This document shows, piece by piece, positions 6,332 to 13,723 of a DNA stretch of 14,193 nt (positions are counted from its first letter, which is position 1; the number at the start of each line of letters is the position of its first letter). Under the pieces are notes generated by a model, which made no database searches, was not told where the DNA came from, and saw only the letters and a program-made list of their open reading frames with translations. The translations under genes and the position numbers were made by a program. This stretch comes from Arthrobacter sp. PM3 (GTDB lineage: Bacteria > Actinomycetota > Actinomycetes > Actinomycetales > Micrococcaceae). The DNA is taken from positions 4,019,318-4,033,510 of the forward strand of contig NZ_CP022314.1 of the NCBI RefSeq assembly GCF_003352915.1. Direction: 5' to 3'.

Positions 6332-9300
6332 CTACACCGGCACGTCGTCGCTGATGTGCAGGGTGGAGCCGTTCCGGCCCTTGACCACCTGAAGCTGGGT
6401 GCTGATGCGCTGCTTCATCTCCCCCACATGGCTGACGAGTCCCACCACCCTGCCGCCATCGCGGAGGCCCTCAAGGGCGTCCATGACCTGTTCCAGCGCC
6501 TGGTCGTCGAGGCTGCCGAAGCCCTCATCCACGAAGAGGGTTTCGATGTCGACGCCGCCGGACTCGTGCTGCACGACGTCGGCCAGGCCGAGGGCCAGGG
6601 CCAGCGACGCCATGAATGACTCGCCGCCAGAGAGGGTCGCGGTGTCCCGACGCTGCCCGGTCCATTCATCGACCACTTCCAGGCCGAGGCCGGACTTGGC
6701 GCCGCGCGCGGCCTTGGCGTCGGTGTGCTGCAGGGTGTACCGGCCGTCGCTCATGCCGATCAGCCGTTCCGAGGCCGCGACGGCCACCTGTTCGAGCCGG
6801 GCCGCGAGGACGTAGCTGTTCAGGCTCATGCGGTAGGTGTTCTCGCCCCCGCCCCTTGCGGCGTCGGCGACGGCGGCCAGCAGGGCAGCCCGTTCCCGCG
6901 GTTCGCGGCCCGCTGCGGCGAGTTCGGCGTAGTCGCGGCCGATGTGTCCCAGGGTCCGCACCGAGTTTTCGGACAGCCCTGCGGCCAGCGCGGCGTCCTT
7001 CGCGTGCCGCTCCGCCGCGGCCGCTTCCGTGCGGAGCCGTTCGAGCTCGGACGGTGTGGGGGCAGCCCCGCCGGCGAGGTCGTCGCGTTCGGCGGCGGCC
7101 AGGGTGAGCTCCTCCCCGGCGAAGAGTTCCTCGATCCTGGCGGCCTCGTCCTGCGCTGCCCTGATGGCAGCCTCGAGGCCCGACGCCTCCGGGGCCGGCA
7201 GGAGCGCCCTCCTGGCGGCGCTTTCGCTGCTGAAGCCCGCCCCGGGGAGAGCCTGCTCCAGCAGGTCTCGCGCCTCAGCGGCCCTGGCGCCGGCCTGGTC
7301 GAACGCCAACTGCGCGGCCTCGGCCCGTTCAAGGACAGCCGTGGTTCCGGCCAGGGCGGCGAGCCGCCGGCCGATGCCCGGGTGGCCGGCGCGCAGCGAC
7401 TCCAGCGCACGTTCGAGGACCTCGGCCTGCTGGTCGACTTCGGCGACGGTGGATTGCGTCTGCGCGATCCCGGCGTCGGTTTCTGCCCTCACCTGCTCCG
7501 CTGCCGTGATTGCTGTTTCGAGTTCGGCCAGCCGGGCCCGGCTGGCCGCCAGGTCTGCGGCGGCACGGCCGGCCTCGGCTGCCCTTTCGCGGGCGAGAGC
7601 GGCCTCGGCCCGGGCTTCCGCGGGAGGTGTGCTGCCGCCCTGGGCCGCCAGGACGGCGACGTCCTGCCGAGCCTCGGCGAGCTCCCGCTCAAGGCCGGTA
7701 AACGCCGCTTCGGCGGCATCGCTGGCCTGCTGCGCGGACTTTTCAGCCTCGGCAACGGCAAGCGCGGCATCCGCGGCCGGGGCCGGTTCCGGGTGGTCCG
7801 GACTGCCGCAGACCGGGCACGGCACGCCGTCGAGGAGTTCCGCGGCGATCTCGGCCGCGGCGTTGGTGAGCCGCTGTTCGCGCAGGTCCAGCCAGTGCTG
7901 CCTGCGGTCCTGGTGTTCGGTCCGGGCCTCGGCATGGCGTTGCGTAATGTCCGAGCACGCAGCCTCCGCGGCGAGGTAGCGGCCAACGATCTCCACGAGT
8001 TCGTCGGCGGCCGCGGCCTCCTTGGTGCGCAGCTGGACTTCGGCGGCCACTTCTTCGAGGGGCACGATTCCCGCAAGCAGCGCCGCCGCTTCGGTGCGCA
8101 GGCCGTCCAGGGCGGCGGCACCGCTCGTCCTGCCCGCCTCGAGGACCTCCAGCTGCGCCCGCAGCCGGCCGCCGCGGTCCCGCAGCCCGGTGAGGCGCTC
8201 TTCGTCCGGCAGGCGTTCGGTCAGGACGGCGTGCAGGGACCGGAGCCGACCGAGGGCGTTCCGGAGAGCTGCGCTATCGAACGGGGACTGGACCGCGTCC
8301 ATCGCGGCCACGTCCGTATGGTCAGCTCCGGCGCCGACGACGTTCAGTCCGGCGAGCTCCGGGTCCGAGCCGGCCGCCGAGCGCAGCTGACCCGTGGCCT
8401 CCGCGAGCGCCGTGGCGGCGAAGGCCTGGGCCGCCTGCGCAGCTTCGACGGCCCGCAGCTGGCCGCCGAGGACTTCGGCCCGGCGGTGCAGGTCCAGCGT
8501 AGCGGCCTGTTCCGCCAGGGCCGGTGCGGCGGCGGCGGATTCGTTCCGGCGCCGTTCGGCGGCGGCCAGTTTGGCCTGGCGGTTTGCCCGTGCGGCGGCC
8601 GCTTCCAGCCGGCGGCCCTGTTCGGCGGCCTGCTCCTCCGCCGCCGCGGCGGCGGCGCTGCGATTCCGGGCGGCGGCGGCCGCGGCGTCATCCAGCCAGG
8701 CCAGAAGGGCATCGGGGGCCTCCCTGCCGGGGGCGCCTTCCCGGTCCAGGCCGAGCGCCGCGGTCTCGGACTCGGCCCGGGCAAGGAGCACGTCCAGCTT
8801 TGTGGTCAGGGTTGCGACCTCGGCCTTGGCGTTCTGAGCCTGCCGGGAGAGTTCCTGCTCCACGGCTTCAAAGCGCTGCGTGCCGAACAGGCTCTGCAGG
8901 AGCTCCAGGCGGTCGGAGGCCTTGGACCGCAGGAATGCCGCGAAGTCGCCCTGCGGCAGCATGACCACGCGGGTGAACTGCTCCCGGTTCATGCCCAGGA
9001 CGTCGGCGATCTCGGCCCCGGCCTCGTCGTTCCGGCCGGACTTCTCCACCCAGGCGCCGTCGACGCGTTCGCGCAGCAGCGTGTTGGCCTGCTGCAGGGT
9101 GTAGCCGTTTTTGCCGCGGGCGCTCGGCTTCTCCCAGGCGGGCGCCCGGGAGACCTCGAAGTGCCGGCCCTTGGCCGAGAACTCGCAGGTGACGCGGGGC
9201 TCGGCGGCGGGATCCGCGTGGTCGCTGCGCAGCCGCTTGCCGTCCTGCCGGGCACCGGGAACCGATCCGTACAGGGCGAAGCAGATGGCGTCCAGGACAC

Positions 9301-9427
9301 TGGTCTTGCCGGCGCCCGTGGCGCCGTTGAGCAGGAAGAGCCCGTGGGCGCTGAGCCGGTCGAAGTCGATCCGCTCCGTGCCGGCGAACGGACCGAACGC
9401 CGATATCTCAAGGCGGTGGATCCTCAC
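6332..9427 (-). CDS. sbcC: Exonuclease subunit SbcC (Rad50/SMC-type ATPase)
   Basis: This 1031-residue protein is close to E. coli SbcC (1048). The N-terminal ATPase lobe begins RIHRLEISAFGPFAG, with Walker A GATGAGKT at 35-42. A very Ala/Glu/Arg-rich coiled coil follows. The zinc-hook CPVC lies at 537-540, almost exactly central. The second coiled coil is followed by the C-terminal lobe with signature LSGGES at 932-937 and Walker B LFVDEGFGSLD starting at 964. It forms the SbcCD complex with the nuclease encoded upstream, cutting hairpins and protein-blocked DNA ends in the cytoplasm. I chose the GTG at 9427: it overlaps the sbcD stop (GTGA), has GGAG seven bases upstream, and starts at the conserved N-terminus. 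The open frame upstream to 9790 is a shadow of sbcD. Confidence 0.97.
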   Translation of the reverse strand: MRIHRLEISAFGPFAGTERIDFDRLSAHGLFLLNGATGAGKTSVLDAICFALYGSVPGARQDGKRLRSDHADPAAEPRVTCEFSAKGRHFEVSRAPAWEKPSARGKNGYTLQQANTLLRERVDGAWVEKSGRNDEAGAEIADVLGMNREQFTRVVMLPQGDFAAFLRSKASDRLELLQSLFGTQRFEAVEQELSRQAQNAKAEVATLTTKLDVLLARAESETAALGLDREGAPGREAPDALLAWLDDAAAAAARNRSAAAAAAEEQAAEQGRRLEAAAARANRQAKLAAAERRRNESAAAAPALAEQAATLDLHRRAEVLGGQLRAVEAAQAAQAFAATALAEATGQLRSAAGSDPELAGLNVVGAGADHTDVAAMDAVQSPFDSAALRNALGRLRSLHAVLTERLPDEERLTGLRDRGGRLRAQLEVLEAGRTSGAAALDGLRTEAAALLAGIVPLEEVAAEVQLRTKEAAAADELVEIVGRYLAAEAACSDITQRHAEARTEHQDRRQHWLDLREQRLTNAAAEIAAELLDGVPCPVCGSPDHPEPAPAADAALAVAEAEKSAQQASDAAEAAFTGLERELAEARQDVAVLAAQGGSTPPAEARAEAALARERAAEAGRAAADLAASRARLAELETAITAAEQVRAETDAGIAQTQSTVAEVDQQAEVLERALESLRAGHPGIGRRLAALAGTTAVLERAEAAQLAFDQAGARAAEARDLLEQALPGAGFSSESAARRALLPAPEASGLEAAIRAAQDEAARIEELFAGEELTLAAAERDDLAGGAAPTPSELERLRTEAAAAERHAKDAALAAGLSENSVRTLGHIGRDYAELAAAGREPRERAALLAAVADAARGGGENTYRMSLNSYVLAARLEQVAVAASERLIGMSDGRYTLQHTDAKAARGAKSGLGLEVVDEWTGQRRDTATLSGGESFMASLALALGLADVVQHESGGVDIETLFVDEGFGSLDDQALEQVMDALEGLRDGGRVVGLVSHVGEMKQRISTQLQVVKGRNGSTLHISDDVPV

Positions 9428-10623
9428 AGGGAGACTCCTTCCAGGCGGACGGCTTCGAGGGCCTCGGCGAGGACGGCTGCTTCGGCGTCGGACGCGGGCC
9501 GGCCGCGGACGTGGTCGAGGAAACCGCAGCAGACGGCGAGGTCGCTGTCTGCCGCGGCAAGCCGGCTGCTGTAGCTGGCTTTCGGCGCCGCGCCGGGGCC
9601 CTCGGGGTCGAAACCGAGGACCAGGGTGTCCGGGAACCGTCCCCGCAGCCGGTCCATCGCCTGTGCCGGACGCGCGGTGTCCGTCAGCGTGATCTGGCAG
9701 TAGGCGTCCTCGGCCCAGGCGAAGTCCTCCGACGCCAGGAGGTCCTCGAGCGTCCCGCGCAGCACGGCGAGGGTCCGGGGCGCATCCCACAGCACTTCGC
9801 GCACCTCGCCGATGCCATCGGCGTCGATCTCCACGAGCCAGCCGCCTTTCCGGTGCTTTGCCTCGGAGAACGAGTAGGCCAGCGGAGAGCCTGAGTAGCG
9901 CACCGCCGGCGAGAGCTCCTGCCGGCCGTGCAGGTGGCCCAGCGCGGTGTAGCCGAAGCCCTCGAAGAGGTCCAGCGGGACGGCGCCGACGCCGCCGATG
10001 CTCAGGTCCCGTTCGCTGTCGGAGCTGATACCCCCGCTGGCGAAGGTGTGCGCAAGGACCACCGAATGGACGGTCCGCGCCGCACCCCGCTGCCGCACGT
10101 CGGCGCGGATCCGTTCCGTGGCGGCGCGGGTCACTTCGAAATGGCTCGCGGTTCCGACGCCGAGCTGCTCGGCGACCAACCGGGGCTCGAGCCAGGGGAT
10201 GCCGTAGATAGCGAGGCCGGGCCCCGTCCCGTTCACGGCCCCTGCCCCGTTTCCAGCGCCGTCGCCGAGCGGAAACAGCACGGGCTGGTCCATGTCCTCC
10301 AGCCGCGTGCGCAGGTGCACTCCCCCGCGCTCCAGCAGCCGCGAGGCAAACCCCAGCCTGATGGCGGAGTCGTGGTTGCCGCTGGTCAGGACCACCTGGG
10401 CGCCGGCTCCGGTGAGGCGCACGAGGGCGTCATCCAGCAGGCCGACGACGTCGACTCCAGGCAGCGCGCGGTCGTAGACGTCGCCCGCGATGAGGACGAC
10501 GTCCACGGCCTCTTTCCGGACAAAGGCCACAAGCTGGTCGATGAAGGCGCGCTGGGCATCGAGCATGCCGACGCCGTGGAAGGACCGGCCCAGGTGCCAG
10601 TCGGAAGTGTGCAGTAACCGCAT
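9424..10623 (-). CDS. sbcD: Exonuclease subunit SbcD (Mre11-type phosphoesterase)
   Basis: This 399-residue metallophosphoesterase carries all Mre11/SbcD metal-ligand motifs: D8 and H10 in HTSDWHLGR, GDVYDR at 47-52, GNHD at 82-85, H192 in LAHTF, and GHLHG at 229-233. It is the nuclease subunit of SbcCD, giving Mn-dependent exonuclease and endonuclease activity gated by SbcC ATP hydrolysis. A Gly/Ala/Asn-rich stretch (about 120-136) sits where a loop between strands is expected, and looks like a local low-complexity expansion. The ATG at 10623 is the canonical start (MRLLHTSDWHLG). The GGAG before it is only one base from the ATG, too close to work well, and a TACCGT box six bases before the ATG suggests a leaderless transcript. 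Translation is coupled to sbcC by a 4-bp overlap. Confidence 0.97.
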   Translation of the reverse strand: MRLLHTSDWHLGRSFHGVGMLDAQRAFIDQLVAFVRKEAVDVVLIAGDVYDRALPGVDVVGLLDDALVRLTGAGAQVVLTSGNHDSAIRLGFASRLLERGGVHLRTRLEDMDQPVLFPLGDGAGNGAGAVNGTGPGLAIYGIPWLEPRLVAEQLGVGTASHFEVTRAATERIRADVRQRGAARTVHSVVLAHTFASGGISSDSERDLSIGGVGAVPLDLFEGFGYTALGHLHGRQELSPAVRYSGSPLAYSFSEAKHRKGGWLVEIDADGIGEVREVLWDAPRTLAVLRGTLEDLLASEDFAWAEDAYCQITLTDTARPAQAMDRLRGRFPDTLVLGFDPEGPGAAPKASYSSRLAAADSDLAVCCGFLDHVRGRPASDAEAAVLAEALEAVRLEGVSL

Positions 10624-10629
10624 ACTCCT

Positions 10630-10635
10630 ACGGTA
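10630..10635 (-). promoter_or_regulatory. Candidate -10 box (TANNNT) of a leaderless sbcD transcript
   Basis: TACCGT on the minus strand lies exactly six bases before the sbcD ATG. Leaderless mRNAs with a TANNNT box about seven bases from the start codon are common in actinobacteria. The unusable spacing of the AGGAG beside the ATG supports this reading. Confidence 0.35.
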
Positions 10636-10684
10636 TCGGCCGGCACCGACACTCTTGCGCCACCACCCCGCGCGGCCGTCAGGA

Positions 10685-10715
10685 TGACGGAGGCGGGCCG
10701 GGGCGCCGGCCGTCA
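10685..10715 (-). terminator. GC-rich hairpin at the end of the aquaporin gene
   Basis: TGACGG at 10685-10690 and CCGTCA at 10710-10715 form an outer 6-bp stem enclosing an inner GGCCGG/CCGGCC-type inverted repeat. It spans the aquaporin stop codon and has no U-run. It could slow or end transcription before sbcD, but it is only a candidate. Confidence 0.3.
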
Positions 10716-11675
10716 GCGCTTGCTGTCGAAGAAGCTGCGGGCTTCGTCGTCGGCGGCCGGCGCTTCTATCCCGGGTCCGCCGTCGGCAGCCCGTGCCGCC
10801 GTCTCAAGCTCGTCGCCGTCCGGCTCTGCCTGCTCTGCCGGCTCGAGCCCGGTGCTCTCCGGCCGAGAGGTCGGCACGGACGATGGCACGCGCGACGACG
10901 CAGCCGACGGTGGGGAGGACTGTGCGAAGCCGCGGAAGACCAGCCCGGCAATGGCCGCGCCGACCACCGGCGCCACCCAGAACAGCCACAGCTGGCCCAG
11001 CGCGTTCGGGCCGCTGAAGAGGGCCGCGGCCGTGGCCCGGGCCGGGTTGAACGGGACGTTGCCGATCGCCTGCCCGAACTGCAGGAGCACCGCCATCGTC
11101 AGGCCCACCGCGAACGGTGCGGCGGCCCTGGCCGGGTTCCGCTTTGACGTGGTGCCAAGGAAGACAGCCACGAGCAGCGCGGTGCCGAGGACCTCCACGA
11201 GCAGGACACCCGCCATGGGCACCTGGATGACCGAGTGCTCACCGAATCCGGCCGCAACAGTGGCGAACGCGGCCTGGGAATCATCAATGGTGGGCACGGT
11301 GCGCAGGACGCCGAACAGGGCGACGCCGCCGAGCGCGGCACCGGCCAGCTGGGCGCCGAGGTAAGCAGCGGCCTCCAGCGGCCGGATCCGGCCGGCGATC
11401 ACGCCGCCGAGGGTGACGGCCGGGTTGAAGTGGCCGCCGGAGAGGTAACCGACGGCCAGCATCGCCGCCGTCAGGGCCAGCCCGGCGGCAAGGGGTGCAG
11501 GCAGCGGGCTGGACTGCGGGAGGGTGAACAGCGGCACGCCCAGGCCCGCGACCACGATGATCAGGGTCCCGAAGGCTTCGGCGGACAGCCGGGCGGCAAG
11601 CCGGGGCCGGGTCGAATCGGCGCCGGGCGCGGGCCCGGCGCCGATGGTCTCGGAGGCTGGGACGGGCAGGGTCAT
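10713..11675 (-). CDS. MIP/aquaporin-family channel with unusual selectivity filter
   Basis: This 320-residue protein has a roughly 225-residue aquaporin core and a long hydrophilic, acidic C-terminal tail (about 252-320, rich in Ser, Pro, Glu, Ala). The two NPA half-helices are present: SGGHFNPAVT with N84, and NVPFNPARAT with N210 and the filter arginine R213. QLWLFWVAPVVGA is the typical TM6. It should form a tetrameric membrane pore for water or small neutral solutes. An ungapped alignment to my recalled AqpZ sequence places A64, L198 and V207 at the positions of the AqpZ filter residues F43, H174 and T183. This is not a standard water or glycerol (W/G/F/R) filter, so I give no symbol. 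The ATG at 11675 has AAGGA upstream. The gene lies 93 bp downstream of the DUF202 pair on the same strand and may be co-transcribed. Confidence 0.9.
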   Translation of the reverse strand: MTLPVPASETIGAGPAPGADSTRPRLAARLSAEAFGTLIIVVAGLGVPLFTLPQSSPLPAPLAAGLALTAAMLAVGYLSGGHFNPAVTLGGVIAGRIRPLEAAAYLGAQLAGAALGGVALFGVLRTVPTIDDSQAAFATVAAGFGEHSVIQVPMAGVLLVEVLGTALLVAVFLGTTSKRNPARAAAPFAVGLTMAVLLQFGQAIGNVPFNPARATAAALFSGPNALGQLWLFWVAPVVGAAIAGLVFRGFAQSSPPSAASSRVPSSVPTSRPESTGLEPAEQAEPDGDELETAARAADGGPGIEAPAADDEARSFFDSKR

Positions 11676-11768
11676 GATCGGGACTTCCTTTTACTGACGG
11701 CGGACGACTCGCCAGCAGTCTGCCAGCGGAATCTGGACGTTCACTGGGTTCCCGCCTGATGCGGCGCG

Positions 11769-12119
11769 TCAGTGTCCCAGCGCCACCGCAGTCACGGCGC
11801 TGGCGGCCAGGGCGACGACGGCTCCCGCGGCCCAGCGCACCAGCGCCGTCCTTGGCGCGGCGCCGGACCGCCGGAGTTCGTGTCCGCGGACCAGCACGCA
11901 CACGCCCAGGACCAGGGTGGCGGCCACGGCGACGAGGGCACAGATCCCCAGATAATCAACGGGACCGGCAATGGTGCCGCGGGACGCCGCGAGCGCCCAG
12001 GTCCGCCAGATGAAGAGGTCGGCTACAACGAGCGCCAGCAGGGTCCGCCGCCACGCCAGGGACGTCCGCTCCGGCTGCAGCCCGGGGTCCCGGGCTGCCC
12101 TGCCCGCCTCAGGGCTCAC
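11769..12119 (-). CDS. DUF202 small membrane protein (YidG-like, second of a pair)
   Basis: This 116-residue protein begins VSPEAGRAARDPG and carries LQPERTSLAWRRTLLAL, the DUF202 signature, near residues 14-30. Three hydrophobic segments follow: one around the signature, one in LGICALVAVAATLVLGVCVLV, and one at the C-terminus (AGAVVALAASAVTAVALG). The GTG at 12119 overlaps the stop of the upstream gene as GTGA, and the signature position fits family length. Earlier in-frame starts would run back through the neighbour and are shadows. E. coli has a comparable neighbouring pair, yidH-yidG. The function of DUF202 proteins is not established. Confidence 0.82.
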   Translation of the reverse strand: MSPEAGRAARDPGLQPERTSLAWRRTLLALVVADLFIWRTWALAASRGTIAGPVDYLGICALVAVAATLVLGVCVLVRGHELRRSGAAPRTALVRWAAGAVVALAASAVTAVALGH

Positions 12120-12472
12120 CGCGCCACCAGGATCAGGACGGCGAACACCAGGGCCGCGGCCGCGACGCCGATCGTCATGACCAGCATGACGCCGGAGAAC
12201 GGCAGTTCGCGGTTGTTCCGCATGGCCGCCTCCATGAGGCCCCAGCGGTGGTAGGAGAGGACGGCCAGGCCGGCGCCCAGGAACGCGAGGATGACGCACA
12301 GCACGATCCGCACCGGGGCGGGCGCGATTTCGGGAGCCAGCTGGTCAATTGCCAAGGCCCCGGCAATCAGGGCCAGCGACGTGCGGATCCAGGCCAGGAA
12401 GGTCCGTTCGTTGGCCAGGGAGAACCTGTAATCGGGGGTGGTACCGGTTTTACGCCAAATTGGTTCGCGCAT
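12116..12472 (-). CDS. DUF202 small membrane protein (YidH-like, first of a pair)
   Basis: This 118-residue protein starts MREPIWRKTGTTPDYRFSL and contains ANERTFLAWIRTSLALIAG, the DUF202 core, at about 20-38. It then has three membrane segments and a short conserved-looking loop (YHRWGLMEAAMRNN) between the second and third. The ATG has AGAGGA with a four-base spacer. It is translationally coupled to the second DUF202 gene by a 4-bp overlap, which suggests the two products act together in the cytoplasmic membrane, perhaps as a hetero-oligomer. It is divergent from the ADP-ribosylglycohydrolase gene, with a 126-bp intergenic region. The biochemical role is unknown. Confidence 0.87.
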   Translation of the reverse strand: MREPIWRKTGTTPDYRFSLANERTFLAWIRTSLALIAGALAIDQLAPEIAPAPVRIVLCVILAFLGAGLAVLSYHRWGLMEAAMRNNRELPFSGVMLVMTIGVAAAALVFAVLILVAR

Positions 12473-12586
12473 TCGTTCCTCTTGTTTCCGGTTGCCTTCG
12501 ACCGCCGAACATGTCCTACCAGCACCCTACCGGCGTGCCGCAGCCGCTGCCGATGGCGGCATTGGGTGGCGCGTGATGCTCCCGGG

Positions 12587-12592
12587 TAAATT
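12587..12592 (+). promoter_or_regulatory. Candidate -10 box (TANNNT) of a leaderless ADP-ribosylglycohydrolase transcript
   Basis: TAAATT, in the only AT-rich patch of this intergenic region, lies six bases before the ATG at 12599. This is the same spacing as the sbcD box. The ATG lacks a good Shine-Dalgarno sequence. A TTGGGT at 12562 is a poor -35 with a long spacer. Confidence 0.4.
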
Positions 12593-12598
12593 TGGGAT

Positions 12599-13708
12599 AT
12601 GAGCACCGAGCCCGAGACCACACCCGCACCCGCACCAGCACCCGGTTCGCGCATCCACGGCTGCCTGCTGGGAGGCGCGCTGGGCGATTCACTCGGTTAC
12701 GCCGTCGAATTTGATGACATTGCGGCCATCCGTGCCCGGTTCGGCTCCGCGGGCCTGCAGGATTTTTCCGCGCTCGACGCCGGCAGCCCGTTTTCCGATG
12801 ACACGCAAATGACGCTGTACACGGCGGACGGCCTGCTCGAGGCACTGGAATGGGCCAACGACGGCGTGGCGGCCGACATCACGGCGTGCCTGTGGCTGGC
12901 GTATTTGCGCTGGCTGGGCACCCAGGGTGTCGCGGTACCGCCGTCAGCTCCGGTCCAGCCGCCGCGCTGGATCGACGGCCAGGAGGTTCTGAAGGCCCGG
13001 CGTGCGCCCGGGAACGCGTGCCTGAGCGGGCTTGCCACGGGTGAGATGGGAACCGTGCAGCGGCCGGTCAATCCGGAATCGAAAGGGTGCGGGACGGTGA
13101 TGCGTTCGGCGCCGTTCGGGCTGGTCCCCCAGCTTGGGCCCGAATCCGTTTACAAGCTCAGTGCGGAGGCCGCGTCCCTGACCCACGGTCACCCGGCGGC
13201 ACGGCAGAGCGCCGGACTGTTCAGCCTGGTCATCCAGGGCCTGGCCTCCGGCCTCGGGCTGCGCGACGCCGCGGAGGCGGCCCTCGGGCACCTGCGCGGC
13301 GGCGTCCTGCACAAGGGCGAGGCCCCGGACGCGGATGTGCTGGCACGCGTGGACGCGGCCTTGCGGCTGGCGGGCAGCAGCCTGGGCCCGGAGGAACTGG
13401 TGAGTGAACTCGGCGAAGGCTGGGTGGCCGAGGAGGCCCTCGCCGTCGCCCTCTACGCCGTGCTGGCCACGGCCCCCGTTCCGGGCACCGAGGCGGCTGC
13501 GGGAGCACCGGAGGCCCACTTCCGTGCGGCGATCGCCGTCGCGGTGAACCACAGCGGCGACAGTGACTCGACGGCGTCGATCGCGGGCAACATCCTGGGA
13601 ACCTACTACGGGGAGCAGTGCCTGCCGGAGTCCTGGCTGGCGGCGCTGGAGGCGCCGGAGGTCATCCGGGGCATGGCGTCGAGGCTGGCGGCGGTCACCG
13701 GCGCATAG
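12599..13708 (+). CDS. ADP-ribosylglycohydrolase family protein (DraG/ARH-like)
   Basis: This 369-residue protein is predicted to hydrolyse ADP-ribose from proteins or a related ADP-ribosyl substrate, using a two-metal (Mg or Mn) site. It has GCLLGGALGDSLGYAVEF at 21-38, the metal-binding FSDDTQMT at 65-72, KGCGTVMRSAP in the middle, and HSGDSDSTASIAGNILG from 318 (D321, D323, T325), matching the C-terminal metal motif of the ARH/DraG fold. All key acids are present, so it looks active. An N-terminal tail of about 17 residues is Thr/Pro/Ala-rich with an APAPAP run, likely disordered. It is transcribed alone on the plus strand. No ADP-ribosyltransferase or nitrogenase gene is nearby, so the physiological target cannot be named. 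Two very short ORFs (12511-12576 and 12576-12602) lead into its start codon. Confidence 0.9.
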   Translation: MSTEPETTPAPAPAPGSRIHGCLLGGALGDSLGYAVEFDDIAAIRARFGSAGLQDFSALDAGSPFSDDTQMTLYTADGLLEALEWANDGVAADITACLWLAYLRWLGTQGVAVPPSAPVQPPRWIDGQEVLKARRAPGNACLSGLATGEMGTVQRPVNPESKGCGTVMRSAPFGLVPQLGPESVYKLSAEAASLTHGHPAARQSAGLFSLVIQGLASGLGLRDAAEAALGHLRGGVLHKGEAPDADVLARVDAALRLAGSSLGPEELVSELGEGWVAEEALAVALYAVLATAPVPGTEAAAGAPEAHFRAAIAVAVNHSGDSDSTASIAGNILGTYYGEQCLPESWLAALEAPEVIRGMASRLAAVTGA

Positions 13709-13723
13709 CCTGGGCGGCGCGGA

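Noticed and set aside
6725..9574. Long plus-strand open frame (949 codons) opposite sbcC and the end of sbcD
   Set aside because: It is antisense to clear SbcC and SbcD motifs (Walker A, zinc hook, signature, Walker B). Its composition (Gly, Arg, Ala, Val-rich, no domain) is that of a GC-rich shadow frame.
9428..9790. N-terminal extension of sbcC to a start at 9790
   Set aside because: The extra 121 residues are Arg/Pro-rich shadow translation of sbcD. The GTG at 9427 has a proper ribosome site and starts the conserved N-terminus.
12120..12299. Longer second DUF202 gene starting at 12299
   Set aside because: The extra 60 residues are Arg/Pro-rich shadow of the upstream DUF202 gene. The GTG at 12119 gives the normal family length and a GTGA overlap.
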